Positions 50,465 to 58,496 are shown, counted from the first letter of the stretch. The stretch: 64,000 nt of DNA from Treponema sp. (GCA_017470605.1 JAFUYH010000021.1:97079-161078); one strand, 5' to 3'. The notes: generated by a model from the letters alone, not told the origin. Made by a program: numbers and translations.

Positions 50465-51565
50465 TCACACTTTTTTCTCATTTTCAATCTTTATTCCTGC
50501 GTTCTGCAGATAGCGTCGGGTAGTATTTGGATTTGTATGTCCAAGTCTTTTCTGAACCCATTTCAGATTATGAGTTCTGTCATATAAATTGATAATTGCA
50601 TACAGATAAAAGTCTTTCATTCGATAAGAAAAAGAGATTTTTCCCTGCTTAAAAAGCTTTTTAATTACTTTAAGAAGCTCTTTTTCATATTGATCAATGT
50701 TTATGCTGTTATTCAGATAATAAAGTTCTCCAGGCGCAGGTCCTTCTTCCAAGTCGCTAATTTGAAAACGAAGAACCTTATTCCAGAAATCATTCAATAA
50801 ATCTATATACCATTTAGGACTGGAAATATATTCATAAAAGTTCAGTACTTGCCAGAAATCATCAGAATAAATAATCTCATCGTCCCTGTTTTTTTCAAAA
50901 TCCCACAAAAACTCGTTTACCCAGCAATATGTTACTGGTATTCTTCCACCTGTTTCAGCTGTTTCTAAAAGTGTATGCTCAAAACACAGACCATCAAAAG
51001 CATCTTTCTGAAAGCCTTTTACAAGTATTATCGCAAAAAAGACCTTAAGGTTAATATCCAGTGAATTCAGAATTGTATGAATGTCTTCTTCTGTCGGGAT
51101 AATAGTCTGATTTTTATATTCTACATCAGATACATTCACAAAATTAAAAGGATTATTTTCATGTAAAATATAATTATTTGTCTCAAGATACTGATAAAAC
51201 TTTTTTATTCTGGAAAATTTTACTCTGACAGCACTCTGGCTTTTTCCTGTTTCATACTGATTTTTCAGGAACCCTTTTATATCATTCTCATTTGCTTTAA
51301 TGGGGCTGGTATTAACTGACTTCAGATAGCTTGTAATATCATTTAAAGCCGATTGTGTAACCTTCTGATACTCGCTAGGAATATTTTCAGTCACATAAAG
51401 TGAAACCAGATTATCAGGAATACTATAAATAGGCTTTTCTTTTTTCGACAATTTCAAAGACAGTTTATTCAGAAAATATTTTTTTTGTTGTAAATCTAAA
51501 GTCTGAATGTCTGGAAAAGATTTGTATATTGAATCTATAAGCTTGTCGAGTTCAGAATTTGTCAT
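50465..51565 (-). CDS. Tyrosine recombinase with an altered first catalytic position
   Basis: A 366-residue protein starting MTNSELDKLIDSIYKSFPDI at 51565; a TATAAT box ends exactly 6 nt upstream with TTGCCT 18 nt before it, so the mRNA is probably leaderless. The N-terminal SAM-like domain (FLKNQYETGKSQSAVRVKFS, KKFYQYLETNNYI) and the C-terminal catalytic end (QKRLGHTNPNTTRRYLQNAG) are typical. The position of the first catalytic Arg reads ILVKGFQKDAFDGL, with Gln where R is expected, and the second block is SYRMKDFYLYAII. Activity is therefore uncertain. Flanked by palindromes that may be its sites. Confidence 0.75.
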   Translation of the reverse strand: MTNSELDKLIDSIYKSFPDIQTLDLQQKKYFLNKLSLKLSKKEKPIYSIPDNLVSLYVTENIPSEYQKVTQSALNDITSYLKSVNTSPIKANENDIKGFLKNQYETGKSQSAVRVKFSRIKKFYQYLETNNYILHENNPFNFVNVSDVEYKNQTIIPTEEDIHTILNSLDINLKVFFAIILVKGFQKDAFDGLCFEHTLLETAETGGRIPVTYCWVNEFLWDFEKNRDDEIIYSDDFWQVLNFYEYISSPKWYIDLLNDFWNKVLRFQISDLEEGPAPGELYYLNNSINIDQYEKELLKVIKKLFKQGKISFSYRMKDFYLYAIINLYDRTHNLKWVQKRLGHTNPNTTRRYLQNAGIKIENEKKV

Positions 51566-51728
51566 ACGGAAATTATATAGTGAAATATAATTCTTAGGCA
51601 AGAAAATATAACATAAAAGAAAAATATAACGCGGAATAACTTGACAATAGATAATTCCTAGTGTAATACTAGAACTGACGAGAAAAAAAATAACTCGTTA
51701 TATTTTAAATATACAAAAGGAGTTTTTT

Positions 51729-52166
51729 ATGACAAAAAAATCAATTCTTTTTATTTTGCTTGTTGCTGTACCCCTTCTTTTTGCTTCCTGTAGTAAGAAA
51801 GCAGATAAGAGTAAAACTGTAACAGAAAGTCACGCTGAAAATGAAACTAAAACGGTTTCAAAGAACAGCAGTTTTGCAGGAAAAGTTTACGTGGGAACGT
51901 CTGATTTTTCTACAGATGTTTTTTTTATTGATTCATCTTATTTTGTAAAAGGTTTAGGCTGTGGAAACTACACCTTTGATAAAAAGACAAATCAATTGAC
52001 TATTACAGCAATTGGAGTAGGAGAAACATTAACATTCAACTACGATAAGGAAACAGATACTCTGACTGACACAGATGGAATTGTTTATAAGTATGAGCGA
52101 AACTGTACTGAATTTGAAATTGAAAACGCAAAAGAATTGATAGAACTTATGAAGAAAAGTTTTTAA
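51729..52166 (+). CDS. Small lipoprotein of unknown function
   Basis: A 145-residue exported lipoprotein (lipobox LLFASC-SK) with a charged linker and a C-terminal beta-sheet domain: GKVYVGTSDFSTDVFFIDSS, GCGNYTFDKKTNQLTITAIG, LTFNYDKETDTLTDTDGIVY. AAAGGAG lies upstream. The compact barrel-like pattern resembles small lipocalin-like or META-type domains without clear motifs. The first gene downstream of the divergent recombinase. Confidence 0.7.
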   Translation: MTKKSILFILLVAVPLLFASCSKKADKSKTVTESHAENETKTVSKNSSFAGKVYVGTSDFSTDVFFIDSSYFVKGLGCGNYTFDKKTNQLTITAIGVGETLTFNYDKETDTLTDTDGIVYKYERNCTEFEIENAKELIELMKKSF

Positions 52167-52223
52167 TCAATATACAGAGGGACTCTTTTTCGGAGAATCT
52201 CTCTAAAATAAAAGGGAGAAAAA

Positions 52224-52796
52224 ATGGATGTATTTGTAATTTTAGATTCAGTGGCAACAGGAACAGAGCTTGAACGTTTCACAGAAGAAAAGTGGGGAGA
52301 AGCTAAGGCTAGAATCAATCCTACAAGGATTATCTATATCACCAACGATATTTGTGATTCAAAACTGACTGAGTATAAAAATATCACATGGAATCGCTTG
52401 TATAATACAATTACAAGGCTATACGAAAAAATCCTTATTCCTTTTACCACAAATTATGAAGAAAATATTCAGGCTGCCGCTATGGAACAAAATCGCAAAG
52501 AAACACAGATAAAGTTGTGTATTGATGAAATTTCAAAAATAACAAATATTCGAATCAAAAACAGGATTGATGAGAACACTGAGAATGCAGATGATGACCA
52601 TCTTTTTCAGGTGTCAGAATCGATGAATAAGATTATTCCTATGGAAACAGATGAAATGGATGCATTAAGAATCTGGCAGACTTTAGACTTTATGCGTCCT
52701 GCAGGGAACCGTATTGAACAGATAAAAAATGAATACGGAATGCTATGGGAAAACTTTATCAGATTTATTGATAAAGAATTGTTCGCTGGATTTTAA
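52224..52796 (+). CDS. Unrecognised 190-residue protein, first of a three-gene set
   Basis: MDVFVILDSVATGTELERFT, EEKWGEAKARINPTRIIYIT, NDICDSKLTEYKNITWNRLY, NTITRLYEKILIPFTTNYEE; the first half alternates strand and helix, as in a Rossmann-like or TIR-like fold, but no diagnostic residue is visible. The second half is helical and acidic. AAAGGGAGA precedes the ATG. It is 76 bp upstream of the next gene, and no similar protein comes to mind. Function unknown. Confidence 0.55.
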   Translation: MDVFVILDSVATGTELERFTEEKWGEAKARINPTRIIYITNDICDSKLTEYKNITWNRLYNTITRLYEKILIPFTTNYEENIQAAAMEQNRKETQIKLCIDEISKITNIRIKNRIDENTENADDDHLFQVSESMNKIIPMETDEMDALRIWQTLDFMRPAGNRIEQIKNEYGMLWENFIRFIDKELFAGF

Positions 52797-52872
52797 TGAC
52801 TTTATACCTAACCAGTGATTTGCACTTGTAGTATTGAATGGAAAAAGAAACAAGGATAAAGGAGCCCTATTA

Positions 52873-54219
52873 ATGATTTCAGAAAATTATGAATATTCAT
52901 GGAATAAATTGTTTCAATCTGTTGAATACGATATTTATGATATACTCGATGAAAAGTTTGGATGCACTATTTATATGGCAGATCCATTGGAATGCCCTAT
53001 CGACTTATATATAGAGGAGGATGATTTTCCTGCATTTTATACAATCATCAATGAAAAATATCATACAAACCTTCCTCTTCATGAAAGTCTTCTATTATGG
53101 GAAATAGAAACAGAAATTGTAAAAGCTGACTTGTTGAGATTCTTTTCTGATAAGTCATTGCCTGATTACCTGGACATTAATCTGTTCGGAATTTTTTTTG
53201 ATAATCTGGAACAAGAACTAAAAGCCCATCTTCTGAATGTCATTAAGAATGGTCATTTTTCATATCTAAAAGGAGGGAGTCATGATAATTCTGAAGCTCT
53301 CTCGATAATTCAAATGGAGCAAACACCTGATGAATTAACAACAACGTTAATCATTAAAGGTTCAGAAATTGGCGGCAATTATGAGATTATTGATTTCTTT
53401 CCTTCCATGTCAATTTTACAGTCAAAACAAAAACCAATTAAAGGCATGATTCATTATTGTTCTGAAAATCTTGGAGCTCTAGGTTATAAGAATACAGATA
53501 TAGACTTCTGGAATTTCTTTGAGCCGTTACAATATTTTGATTTTAGTGAAGGACATACCAATGAATATTTGTTTTGGGGATTGGCGTTCGATTCTAACAC
53601 AAAGTTTAATCTTTCAAATTACAATAATTCTGCTGCAGGAATTAATTGCTTACAGAAAATGAAACTTTCACTTTCTGAAATTGAGGAAAAAGAATATCTT
53701 GGAAAGCCGTTTATTAAAACATGGATATCGAAAGGTGCTATAAGAATCCCAATTTTTGTACCTAAAAAACTTTTAGATGAAAAATATCCCAATGCAAAAG
53801 AACTCGAAGCACTGGTTTTAATATGCGGACAAATCCAGCCGTATGAAGATGATTTATCGGAAATAACAATCAAAATGGAACCAGAGGCTCTGAATCTTTT
53901 CTGGAATGAAGAGGGTACCGCCATTGGTGATACAGAATCTATATCTGTTAATGAACATTATGAAGTAAACCTGGACATCAAGGGATTACAAGAATGGTTA
54001 TGGGAATATGAAAATCAATGTTTAATTCCATGTGAATCTGGAGACATATCTTTGGATGAATTAAACAAGACTTTTGATTGGAAATCTTTCCATGACCGTG
54101 GACTTGCTTTTGCAGCTCAAGTGAAGAAACTTCTCCCGTTATACACTGAATTGATTTACTGTAGCCCGTTTGAAGACAGGTCTGGAATTATTGATTCTGA
54201 TGGAATCTTGATTAAATAA
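52873..54219 (+). CDS. Unrecognised 448-residue protein, second of a three-gene set
   Basis: Start at 52873 (MISENYEYSWNKLFQSVEYD), 8 nt after AAGGAG. The protein is acidic and mixed alpha/beta; the C-terminal half has KMEPEALNLFWNEEGTAIGD, HYEVNLDIKGLQEWLWEYEN and FDWKSFHDRGLAFAAQVKKL, LLPLYTELIYCSPFEDRSGI. I see no transmembrane segment or catalytic signature. Its 16-bp gap to the SLOG-domain gene suggests co-expression. Function unknown. Confidence 0.55.
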   Translation: MISENYEYSWNKLFQSVEYDIYDILDEKFGCTIYMADPLECPIDLYIEEDDFPAFYTIINEKYHTNLPLHESLLLWEIETEIVKADLLRFFSDKSLPDYLDINLFGIFFDNLEQELKAHLLNVIKNGHFSYLKGGSHDNSEALSIIQMEQTPDELTTTLIIKGSEIGGNYEIIDFFPSMSILQSKQKPIKGMIHYCSENLGALGYKNTDIDFWNFFEPLQYFDFSEGHTNEYLFWGLAFDSNTKFNLSNYNNSAAGINCLQKMKLSLSEIEEKEYLGKPFIKTWISKGAIRIPIFVPKKLLDEKYPNAKELEALVLICGQIQPYEDDLSEITIKMEPEALNLFWNEEGTAIGDTESISVNEHYEVNLDIKGLQEWLWEYENQCLIPCESGDISLDELNKTFDWKSFHDRGLAFAAQVKKLLPLYTELIYCSPFEDRSGIIDSDGILIK

Positions 54220-54235
54220 TTGGAGGTTAACAAAG

Positions 54236-55174
54236 ATGAAGTTATTTATTTGCGGAAGCCGTACAATAACGGACAAAGATTGGATTTATTCAAAAATTGA
54301 AAATTGCATTACACAGGATTATTCAAATATCACAATTCTAGAAGGTGGTGCTAAGGGAGTTGATTCAATTGCAAAGCAATGGGCCTCTGAACATAATATC
54401 CCTGTTATAGAATATCCACCTGATTATGAAAAATATCATAATGAAGCATGTCATAAGAGAAACGAAGCTATGGCAGCAGATTGTGATTTTATGCTTGCTT
54501 TATGGACAGGAGAATCTACAGGTAGTTTACACGATATTATGATGGCAGAAAAATATCATAAAAAATACAAAGTCTGGATTTACAATGAAGACTATGTATA
54601 TAAAAAATCTGCAGAAAGCCTTCTGTTATATATGAATCACATTATGATAAAAGATGGACTTACCCTAAGAGAAATTCTTCAAAAAGGAGATTTATCTGTA
54701 AACGAAGTTTTCAAACTATTTAAATATGCTGTCTATGAAGAAACTATGACCAGAAGTTGTATGGATGCAGATTGGGAAGAAGGACATAATACTGGCTCGA
54801 GTTTTTGGATTATGCCTGTAAGGCAAGGAAAAGACAGTTCCGAAGGTTTCTGGGGATGTTTCTGTTGTTATGATGATGAAATCTCAATTGATGAGGATGT
54901 TGTTTTCGGTTACTTATATCTTCCATTCCTTCGGCCATATTTTGACAAATCAATAAAATATACATGTAGATATGCTGACCCGGTAGAATTTGACTGGCAT
55001 GGCTATAATCTTTATACATACGAAACTGTAAGAAAGATGTGTAAAGAAATGAAGTTAGTTGCTAAGGAGAATTCTTTTGGAGATTCTGATTTTTATGATA
55101 GTCTGGCAGACCGTCTTCTTTTAATGATGGAGCGAAATCCTGATTGGGATTTTATTACTTTTGAAGGACCATAG
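54236..55174 (+). CDS. SLOG/DUF2493-domain protein with unknown C-terminal domain
   Basis: A 312-residue protein. Residues 1-125 are a DUF2493 (YAcAr-type SLOG) domain: MKLFICGSRTITDKDWIYSK, ILEGGAKGVDSIAKQWASEH, YEKYHNEACHKRNEAMAADC, FMLALWTGESTGSLHDIMMA. SLOG domains bind nucleotide-derived ligands and occur in signalling and antiphage systems such as Thoeris-like and CBASS-like ones. The C-terminal 185 residues (SVNEVFKLFKYAVYEETMTR, DWEEGHNTGSSFWIMPVRQG) are unrecognised. GGAGG lies upstream. Together with the two previous genes it may form a ligand-sensing unit. Confidence 0.7.
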   Translation: MKLFICGSRTITDKDWIYSKIENCITQDYSNITILEGGAKGVDSIAKQWASEHNIPVIEYPPDYEKYHNEACHKRNEAMAADCDFMLALWTGESTGSLHDIMMAEKYHKKYKVWIYNEDYVYKKSAESLLLYMNHIMIKDGLTLREILQKGDLSVNEVFKLFKYAVYEETMTRSCMDADWEEGHNTGSSFWIMPVRQGKDSSEGFWGCFCCYDDEISIDEDVVFGYLYLPFLRPYFDKSIKYTCRYADPVEFDWHGYNLYTYETVRKMCKEMKLVAKENSFGDSDFYDSLADRLLLMMERNPDWDFITFEGP

Positions 55175-55249
55175 AATCAAGAGAAAGAATGGAAATGGTG
55201 TTTAATTGGAAACATTGTTCAAGAACGTGGACTGTTTTTTTATAAACTA

Positions 55250-55295
55250 TCTATCAAGGGATTGTAGCGCTCTAGCCAGGTGAGCTACAGACCCG
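55250..55295 (-). pseudogene. 5' half of a tRNA gene (acceptor 5' strand, D arm, part of anticodon arm)
   Basis: On the minus strand from 55295 the sequence GGGTCTGTAGCTCACCTGG continues into CTAGAGCGC, a good D arm (GCTC/GAGC, with TAGCTCA and the GG of the D loop). Downstream of the anticodon stem the match is lost and there is no T arm. Partial tRNA copies are often left at integration sites. Confidence 0.5.
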
Positions 55296-55309
55296 ATGAA
55301 TTTATATAA

Positions 55310-55428
55310 ACCGGTTATGAAACTTCAGTTTCAGAACTGGTTACTTTAAATTGCGATGTTTAAAACAGCACTATTTGTGCGGTTTTAAACTCGTCGACTT
55401 GAGCGATAACGAAGTTATCGAACAAGTC
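55310..55428. repeat. Three successive hairpins in the gap before the 55494 gene
   Basis: Within the 319-bp gap 55175-55493: a hairpin with arms ACCGGTTATGAAACT and AGTTTCAGAACTGGT (55310-55341); one with arms GTTTAAAAC and GTTTTAAAC (55358-55390, inner CAC/GTG); and a nested one, GACTTG-AGC-GATAAC ... GTTATC-GAA-CAAGTC (55396-55428). The last has the GAA loop and AGC/GAA interior seen in other local hairpins. Confidence 0.65.
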
Positions 55429-55493
55429 AATTATATCACATTTTAAACTACAAGTTTACAGATTTCCATCCAAATCAGTGCTACCCTTTATAT

Positions 55494-56088
55494 ATGCGTC
55501 CTACAAAAAGTAAAGAACAGCTGGCCTATTATAAACATCTGCTTGCTATCGATAAAAAAAGAAACGAATTAGCCAATCGTAAAGATGATGAAGATAATTA
55601 TATAGAAATTCCCAGAATGCTTATTGGGTATAGAATCAAGCTTATTCCTGTAGATTCATTGAAAAATCGAGATGATGGTCTTGCAGAAGCTGTTGCCGCA
55701 TCTACCTCATGGTTTCGTTTTTCTGATAAGCCATTCAGGTTATGCAATTTAAAAAGTTATCGATGCGAATTCAGAAATAATCTTTTTTATTGGGATAGCT
55801 ATGAAAAGGATGAATTTGAAAACGAATATTTCCAGAACAAAGTCTTTAAGAAAGGACATCTTAAACTTCTGGAATCGCCTTTATATTCCTGATGGCCAAA
55901 CTTTATCTGAAAAGAAAAAACTTGATAACTGGCTCAATTACAAAAGAGAATGCGAACTCTGGCATTATGAAGGATGGAAAACAAGCCGCTATCGCAAATG
56001 GGAACGAAATGTACAGCACAAACAAATTCGAACTCAGACTAAAATTGAATTGTCAAAAGCTATCAATGAATATTTTGAAACAGAATAA
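55494..56088 (+). pseudogene. Unknown gene broken by a frameshift near 55885
   Basis: The first frame (55494-55892) reads MRPTKSKEQLAYYKHLLAID ... FKKGHLKLLESPLYS; a second frame continues without overlap in sense, LYIPDGQTLSEKKKLDNWLN, YKRECELWHYEGWKTSRYRK and ends FETE at 56088. Both halves are lysine/tryptophan-rich and fit one protein of about 198 residues with a one-base change. No Shine-Dalgarno or family signature is evident. Confidence 0.5.
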
Positions 56089-56102
56089 TTTGTCTCGTTA
56101 TT

Positions 56103-56540
56103 TTATATAATCTTCCCCCGGTTCTTCTTAATCTCACTTCTGATTTTCTTCAACTTTAGTTTGCGCTCTTTGCTGGCCTTAGTCGGCTTTGTTTTGATTC
56201 TTTTTTTAGGAATAACCAGAGCCTGAACAATTCTATTTTCCAACCGAGAAAGTGCAATTTCACGATTGCGTTCCTGGTAGCGCTCGCTATCCACATCAAG
56301 AAAAAGACAGTCTTCTTTATTGATGATGGCTGCCAGCTTTGTACGAAGATGAATAAGCTCCGCATCAGTAAGGCCGCCGAGAGAAGTAACTGGGATAACA
56401 AGATGAACTTTTGTGTTCACCTTGTTTACGTTCTGGCCGCCGTTACCTCCGCTGCGGGCAAAAGTCATCTGAGAATTATTGATTATGGATTCGTGTAGCT
56501 TTGCACGGTTCATTGTTTCTATTGTAGTCATTTTATTCAT
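56103..56540 (-). CDS. arfB: ArfB-type peptidyl-tRNA hydrolase / ribosome rescue factor
   Basis: A 145-residue class I release-factor-like protein: MTFARSGGNGGQNVNKVNTK carries the catalytic GGQ, and the C-terminal tail is strongly basic (KKRIKTKPTKASKERKLKLK), the part that enters the empty mRNA channel of stalled ribosomes. It releases peptides from ribosomes stalled on broken mRNA. The codon-recognition domain of true release factors is absent. Probably a chromosomal core gene adjoining the hairpin-rich segment. Confidence 0.9.
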   Translation of the reverse strand: MNKMTTIETMNRAKLHESIINNSQMTFARSGGNGGQNVNKVNTKVHLVIPVTSLGGLTDAELIHLRTKLAAIINKEDCLFLDVDSERYQERNREIALSRLENRIVQALVIPKKRIKTKPTKASKERKLKLKKIRSEIKKNRGKII

Positions 56541-56561
56541 TGTTCTCTATAACGTATACTC

Positions 56562-57464
56562 TTATCGTTTAATCAAAAACTCATCCATCCTTTCCGCATT
56601 TCCAGTATCCTCATCAGGATAACCAACCGGATTCAGCTTCAGATGAATTATTCTTCCATCACCCTGAACCAGATCTTTTGTACGTACAGAATGAGTATGA
56701 CCTGCAAGCCAAATGCTTTGATCCTTCAACTGATCCAGATATTTCTGGCCATTAAAATAAAAGAAGGTGGTATAAACATCATGCTCATAAATCTTCTCAA
56801 CGCCAAAGAAAAGCGGAATATAGTGAGTCAGTATGATATCCGGCTTTTGGGAAATGACATAATCCAGCTTTTTCATTTGAGAATCAAGAATATCCTTGTG
56901 AACATTTCCCATATATTCCCAGTGGCGATAATCAAACCAGCGTTTCCAGTAGCGAAGGAACTTTGCCATATCTCCTTCCGGCTCAGGCTCAACTTTATAA
57001 GCCCAGCAGAAATCATTGAATGCCATTGTTCCGCCAAACTTCACACCTTCAAACTCTTCGACTGTTCCATCAAGAATTGAAACATTTCCAAATTTTGAAA
57101 CCTCTGCTTTCAGAAAGTCCAGTTTTGCCTGTGTTTCGGTAAAGGGATTGTTTCGGAAGTATGATTCATTATGCACAGTTAAATCATGATTTCCAAAAAC
57201 TACAAAAATCTTTTTGTAGCGGAGTGAAACTGCCTTGTAAAATTCCACAAAAAGGTGCGGATCATCACAGGTGTCACCTGCCACGCAAAGAACGTCTGCA
57301 GGTTTGAGAGCATTGTTTATGTAGTTTTCCAGGCTTACACGATGATTTATGTAATGGTACGAGGCATCAAGGCACGCTTCGCTTAAAGCCTTGACATCCT
57401 CGTTTCGCTGGTTTGTTTTAAACCAGTGATCAACGTGCAGGTCGCTTGTCATGTAGATTGTCAT
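56562..57464 (-). CDS. Calcineurin-like metallophosphoesterase with an embedded palindromic element
   Basis: A 300-residue phosphoesterase with the metal-binding motifs MTIYMTSDLHVDH, VLCVAGDTCDD, VVFGNHDLTVHN, DIILTHYIPLFFG and WLAGHTHSV, all in order. Substrate unknown; the family cleaves phosphodiesters or phosphoproteins. Between the first two motifs the frame contains WFKTNQRNEDVKALSEACLD, which is encoded by the hairpin element at 57359-57426; it replaces the short loop normally found there and keeps the frame open. The insertion sits close to the active-site metal loop, so its effect on activity is of interest. Confidence 0.82.
   Translation of the reverse strand: MTIYMTSDLHVDHWFKTNQRNEDVKALSEACLDASYHYINHRVSLENYINNALKPADVLCVAGDTCDDPHLFVEFYKAVSLRYKKIFVVFGNHDLTVHNESYFRNNPFTETQAKLDFLKAEVSKFGNVSILDGTVEEFEGVKFGGTMAFNDFCWAYKVEPEPEGDMAKFLRYWKRWFDYRHWEYMGNVHKDILDSQMKKLDYVISQKPDIILTHYIPLFFGVEKIYEHDVYTTFFYFNGQKYLDQLKDQSIWLAGHTHSVRTKDLVQGDGRIIHLKLNPVGYPDEDTGNAERMDEFLIKR
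57359..57426. repeat. Family-B palindromic element inside the metallophosphoesterase frame
   Basis: Hairpin with arms ACGAGGCATCAAGGC (57359-57373) and GCCTTGACATCCTCGT (57388-57403) and loop ACGCTTCGCTTAAA, followed by a second hairpin CTGGTTT/AAACCAG (57408-57426). Read in the gene's frame it is translated as KALSEACLD. Confidence 0.8.
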
Positions 57465-57549
57465 TTTTCTTATTCTTTTTTTCCTGAATTATAAGTTTTA
57501 TTTGGTAGCGATGATTTAATTGTATGATTGGAAGTTCATAGTAAGTAAA

Positions 57550-57630
57550 GCTAAAAAATGCTTTCGCATTTTTTTTTAACGCTTTGCTATTGAACACCGG
57601 CCGCCAGCGGCTTTTCACATCTGTAAACCA
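57550..57630 (-). repeat. Family-A two-hairpin element, intergenic
   Basis: On the minus strand: hairpin GCCGC-TG-GCGGC, then CGGTGTTCAATAGCAAAGCG, then hairpin AAAAAATGC arms with a GAAA loop. Almost the same sequence recurs on the plus strand at 59753-59827. Confidence 0.75.
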
Positions 57631-57664
57631 TTAATTTAAAAAGATGGCTTACAGACAGAAAAGA

Positions 57665-58072
57665 CTAGGCACTCAGGCGCAATTTGCAATCGTTACAATT
57701 CTTGTTGCAGAGCTTTTCAATCTTGTTTGAAACGCATGAAACTTCGACTTCAATCATGCGCTGAATTACAATCTCTTCGACTGACTTCTCAAACAAGTGA
57801 GCAAGCACCAACAAGTTGTCGATTGTTGGAATTGACTTTCCACCCTTCGCAGCACAGCTGCTCGGAGACTCGCTCAAAATGCTCCACCGGAGCATTTTGC
57901 CGGCTTTCAGCCGTCGCTCCCTATCCCATGCATAAACAGCCTGCGGATATTCAAAACCGAATACAGCCTGAATATCGTGGACAGTGTATACACTTTTGAT
58001 TCTGAGTGATTTAATTTGTGCGCCAGTTGATTTCAGATCAACAACCGGCCTTTGAATAGTTACGGTTCTCAT
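57665..58072 (-). CDS. XRE-type helix-turn-helix regulator carrying an in-frame palindromic insertion
   Basis: A 135-residue frame. Flanking parts form a normal small regulator: LKSTGAQIKSLRIKSVYTVH, DIQAVFGFEYPQAVYAW, then GKSIPTIDNLLVLAHLFEKS, VEEIVIQRMIEVEVSC. Between Trp and Gly lie about 28 residues (DRERRLKAGKMLRWSILSES, PSSCAAKG) that match nothing in the family and are encoded by the hairpin block at 57846-57930. The C-terminal tail has five Cys (CNKNCNDCKL). A related regulator is at 60605-61090. The insertion is in the loop after the recognition helix. Confidence 0.7.
   Translation of the reverse strand: MRTVTIQRPVVDLKSTGAQIKSLRIKSVYTVHDIQAVFGFEYPQAVYAWDRERRLKAGKMLRWSILSESPSSCAAKGGKSIPTIDNLLVLAHLFEKSVEEIVIQRMIEVEVSCVSNKIEKLCNKNCNDCKLRLSA
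57846..57930. repeat. Hairpin block inserted in the XRE regulator
   Basis: Contains CAAAATGCTCC/GGAGCATTTTG (57875-57899), CGGCT-TTC-AGCCG (57901-57913) and a GCAGC/GCTGC palindrome near 57849. Minus-strand loop text CGAGCAGCTGTGCTGC resembles the GAGCAGTGGCGCAGC loop of family-A elements. Confidence 0.65.
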
Positions 58073-58092
58073 AGTTCTTCATTCCTGATAAT

Positions 58093-58140
58093 GCTAAAAA
58101 AATGCTCCAAGTTTTCGCATTTTTTCTTAACGCATTTTCG
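58093..58140 (-). repeat. Family-A half element (hairpin 2 only)
   Basis: Arms AAAAAAATGC (58096-58105) and GCATTTTTT (58117-58125) with loop containing CTTGGA on the minus strand, followed by AACGC. It matches the second hairpin of the element at 57550-57630 and the one at 59625. Confidence 0.65.
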
Positions 58141-58412
58141 ATTAACGATTTAACAAAAACTCCATTATCTTTTATGCCTGCACTTAGCAAGCCATAAATC
58201 CAAAGTGTGCGTAGAATTGTCGAATAGCATCTCTTTTTGCCAATCATTGCACGAGATAATTTTGTAATGTCAAATGTGTCTGTGCTCATTACGCACTCCT
58301 GTGTAAGCTCAAAAATTGCGAGCAGTGGCGCAGCAATTTTTGGCGGTGTTGAATAGAAAACTTCGTTCAGAAGTTTTCCTCCAACTAAGATAATTTTACG
58401 CCAACAGCGCAT
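58141..58412 (-). pseudogene. Gene remnant of unknown function broken up by palindromic elements
   Basis: The minus-strand frame reads MRCWRKIILV, then element-encoded text, then TQECVMSTDTFDITKLSRAM, IGKKRCYSTILRTLWIYGLL, SAGIKDNGVFVKSLIE before entering another element at 58140. Only about 55 residues look like original protein. It cannot be assigned to a family. A family-B element lies just upstream (58434). Confidence 0.4.
58298..58380 (+). repeat. Family-A two-hairpin element
   Basis: CCTGTGTA (58298-58305); hairpin 1 arms CAAAAATTGC/GCAATTTTTG (58310-58342) with loop GAGCAGTGGCGCA; CGGTGTTGAATA; hairpin 2 arms GAAAACTTC/GAAGTTTTC (58356-58378). It lies inside the remnant frame 58141-58412. 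Confidence 0.8.
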
Positions 58413-58433
58413 CGGGTTTTTGTCTCAGGCCCT

Positions 58434-58496
58434 ACAAGAATGTAAAGGCACGCTTCGCTTGAAGCCTTGACATTCTTGTTTGCCCTATCTCGGGCA
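58434..58496. repeat. Family-B palindromic element
   Basis: Arms ACAAGAATGTAAAGGC (58434-58449) and GCCTTGACATTCTTGT (58464-58479), loop ACGCTTCGCTTGAA, then a small hairpin GCCC/GGGC (58482-58495). An outer TGTCTCA/TGAGACA pair encloses the whole element. Confidence 0.8.

Noticed and set aside
52224..55174. Integron cassette array, suggested by same-strand small genes near a tyrosine recombinase
   Set aside because: I could not find attC-type sites (paired RYYYAAC and GTTRRRY boxes) in the short gaps between these genes, and the recombinase lacks the first catalytic Arg in my reading.
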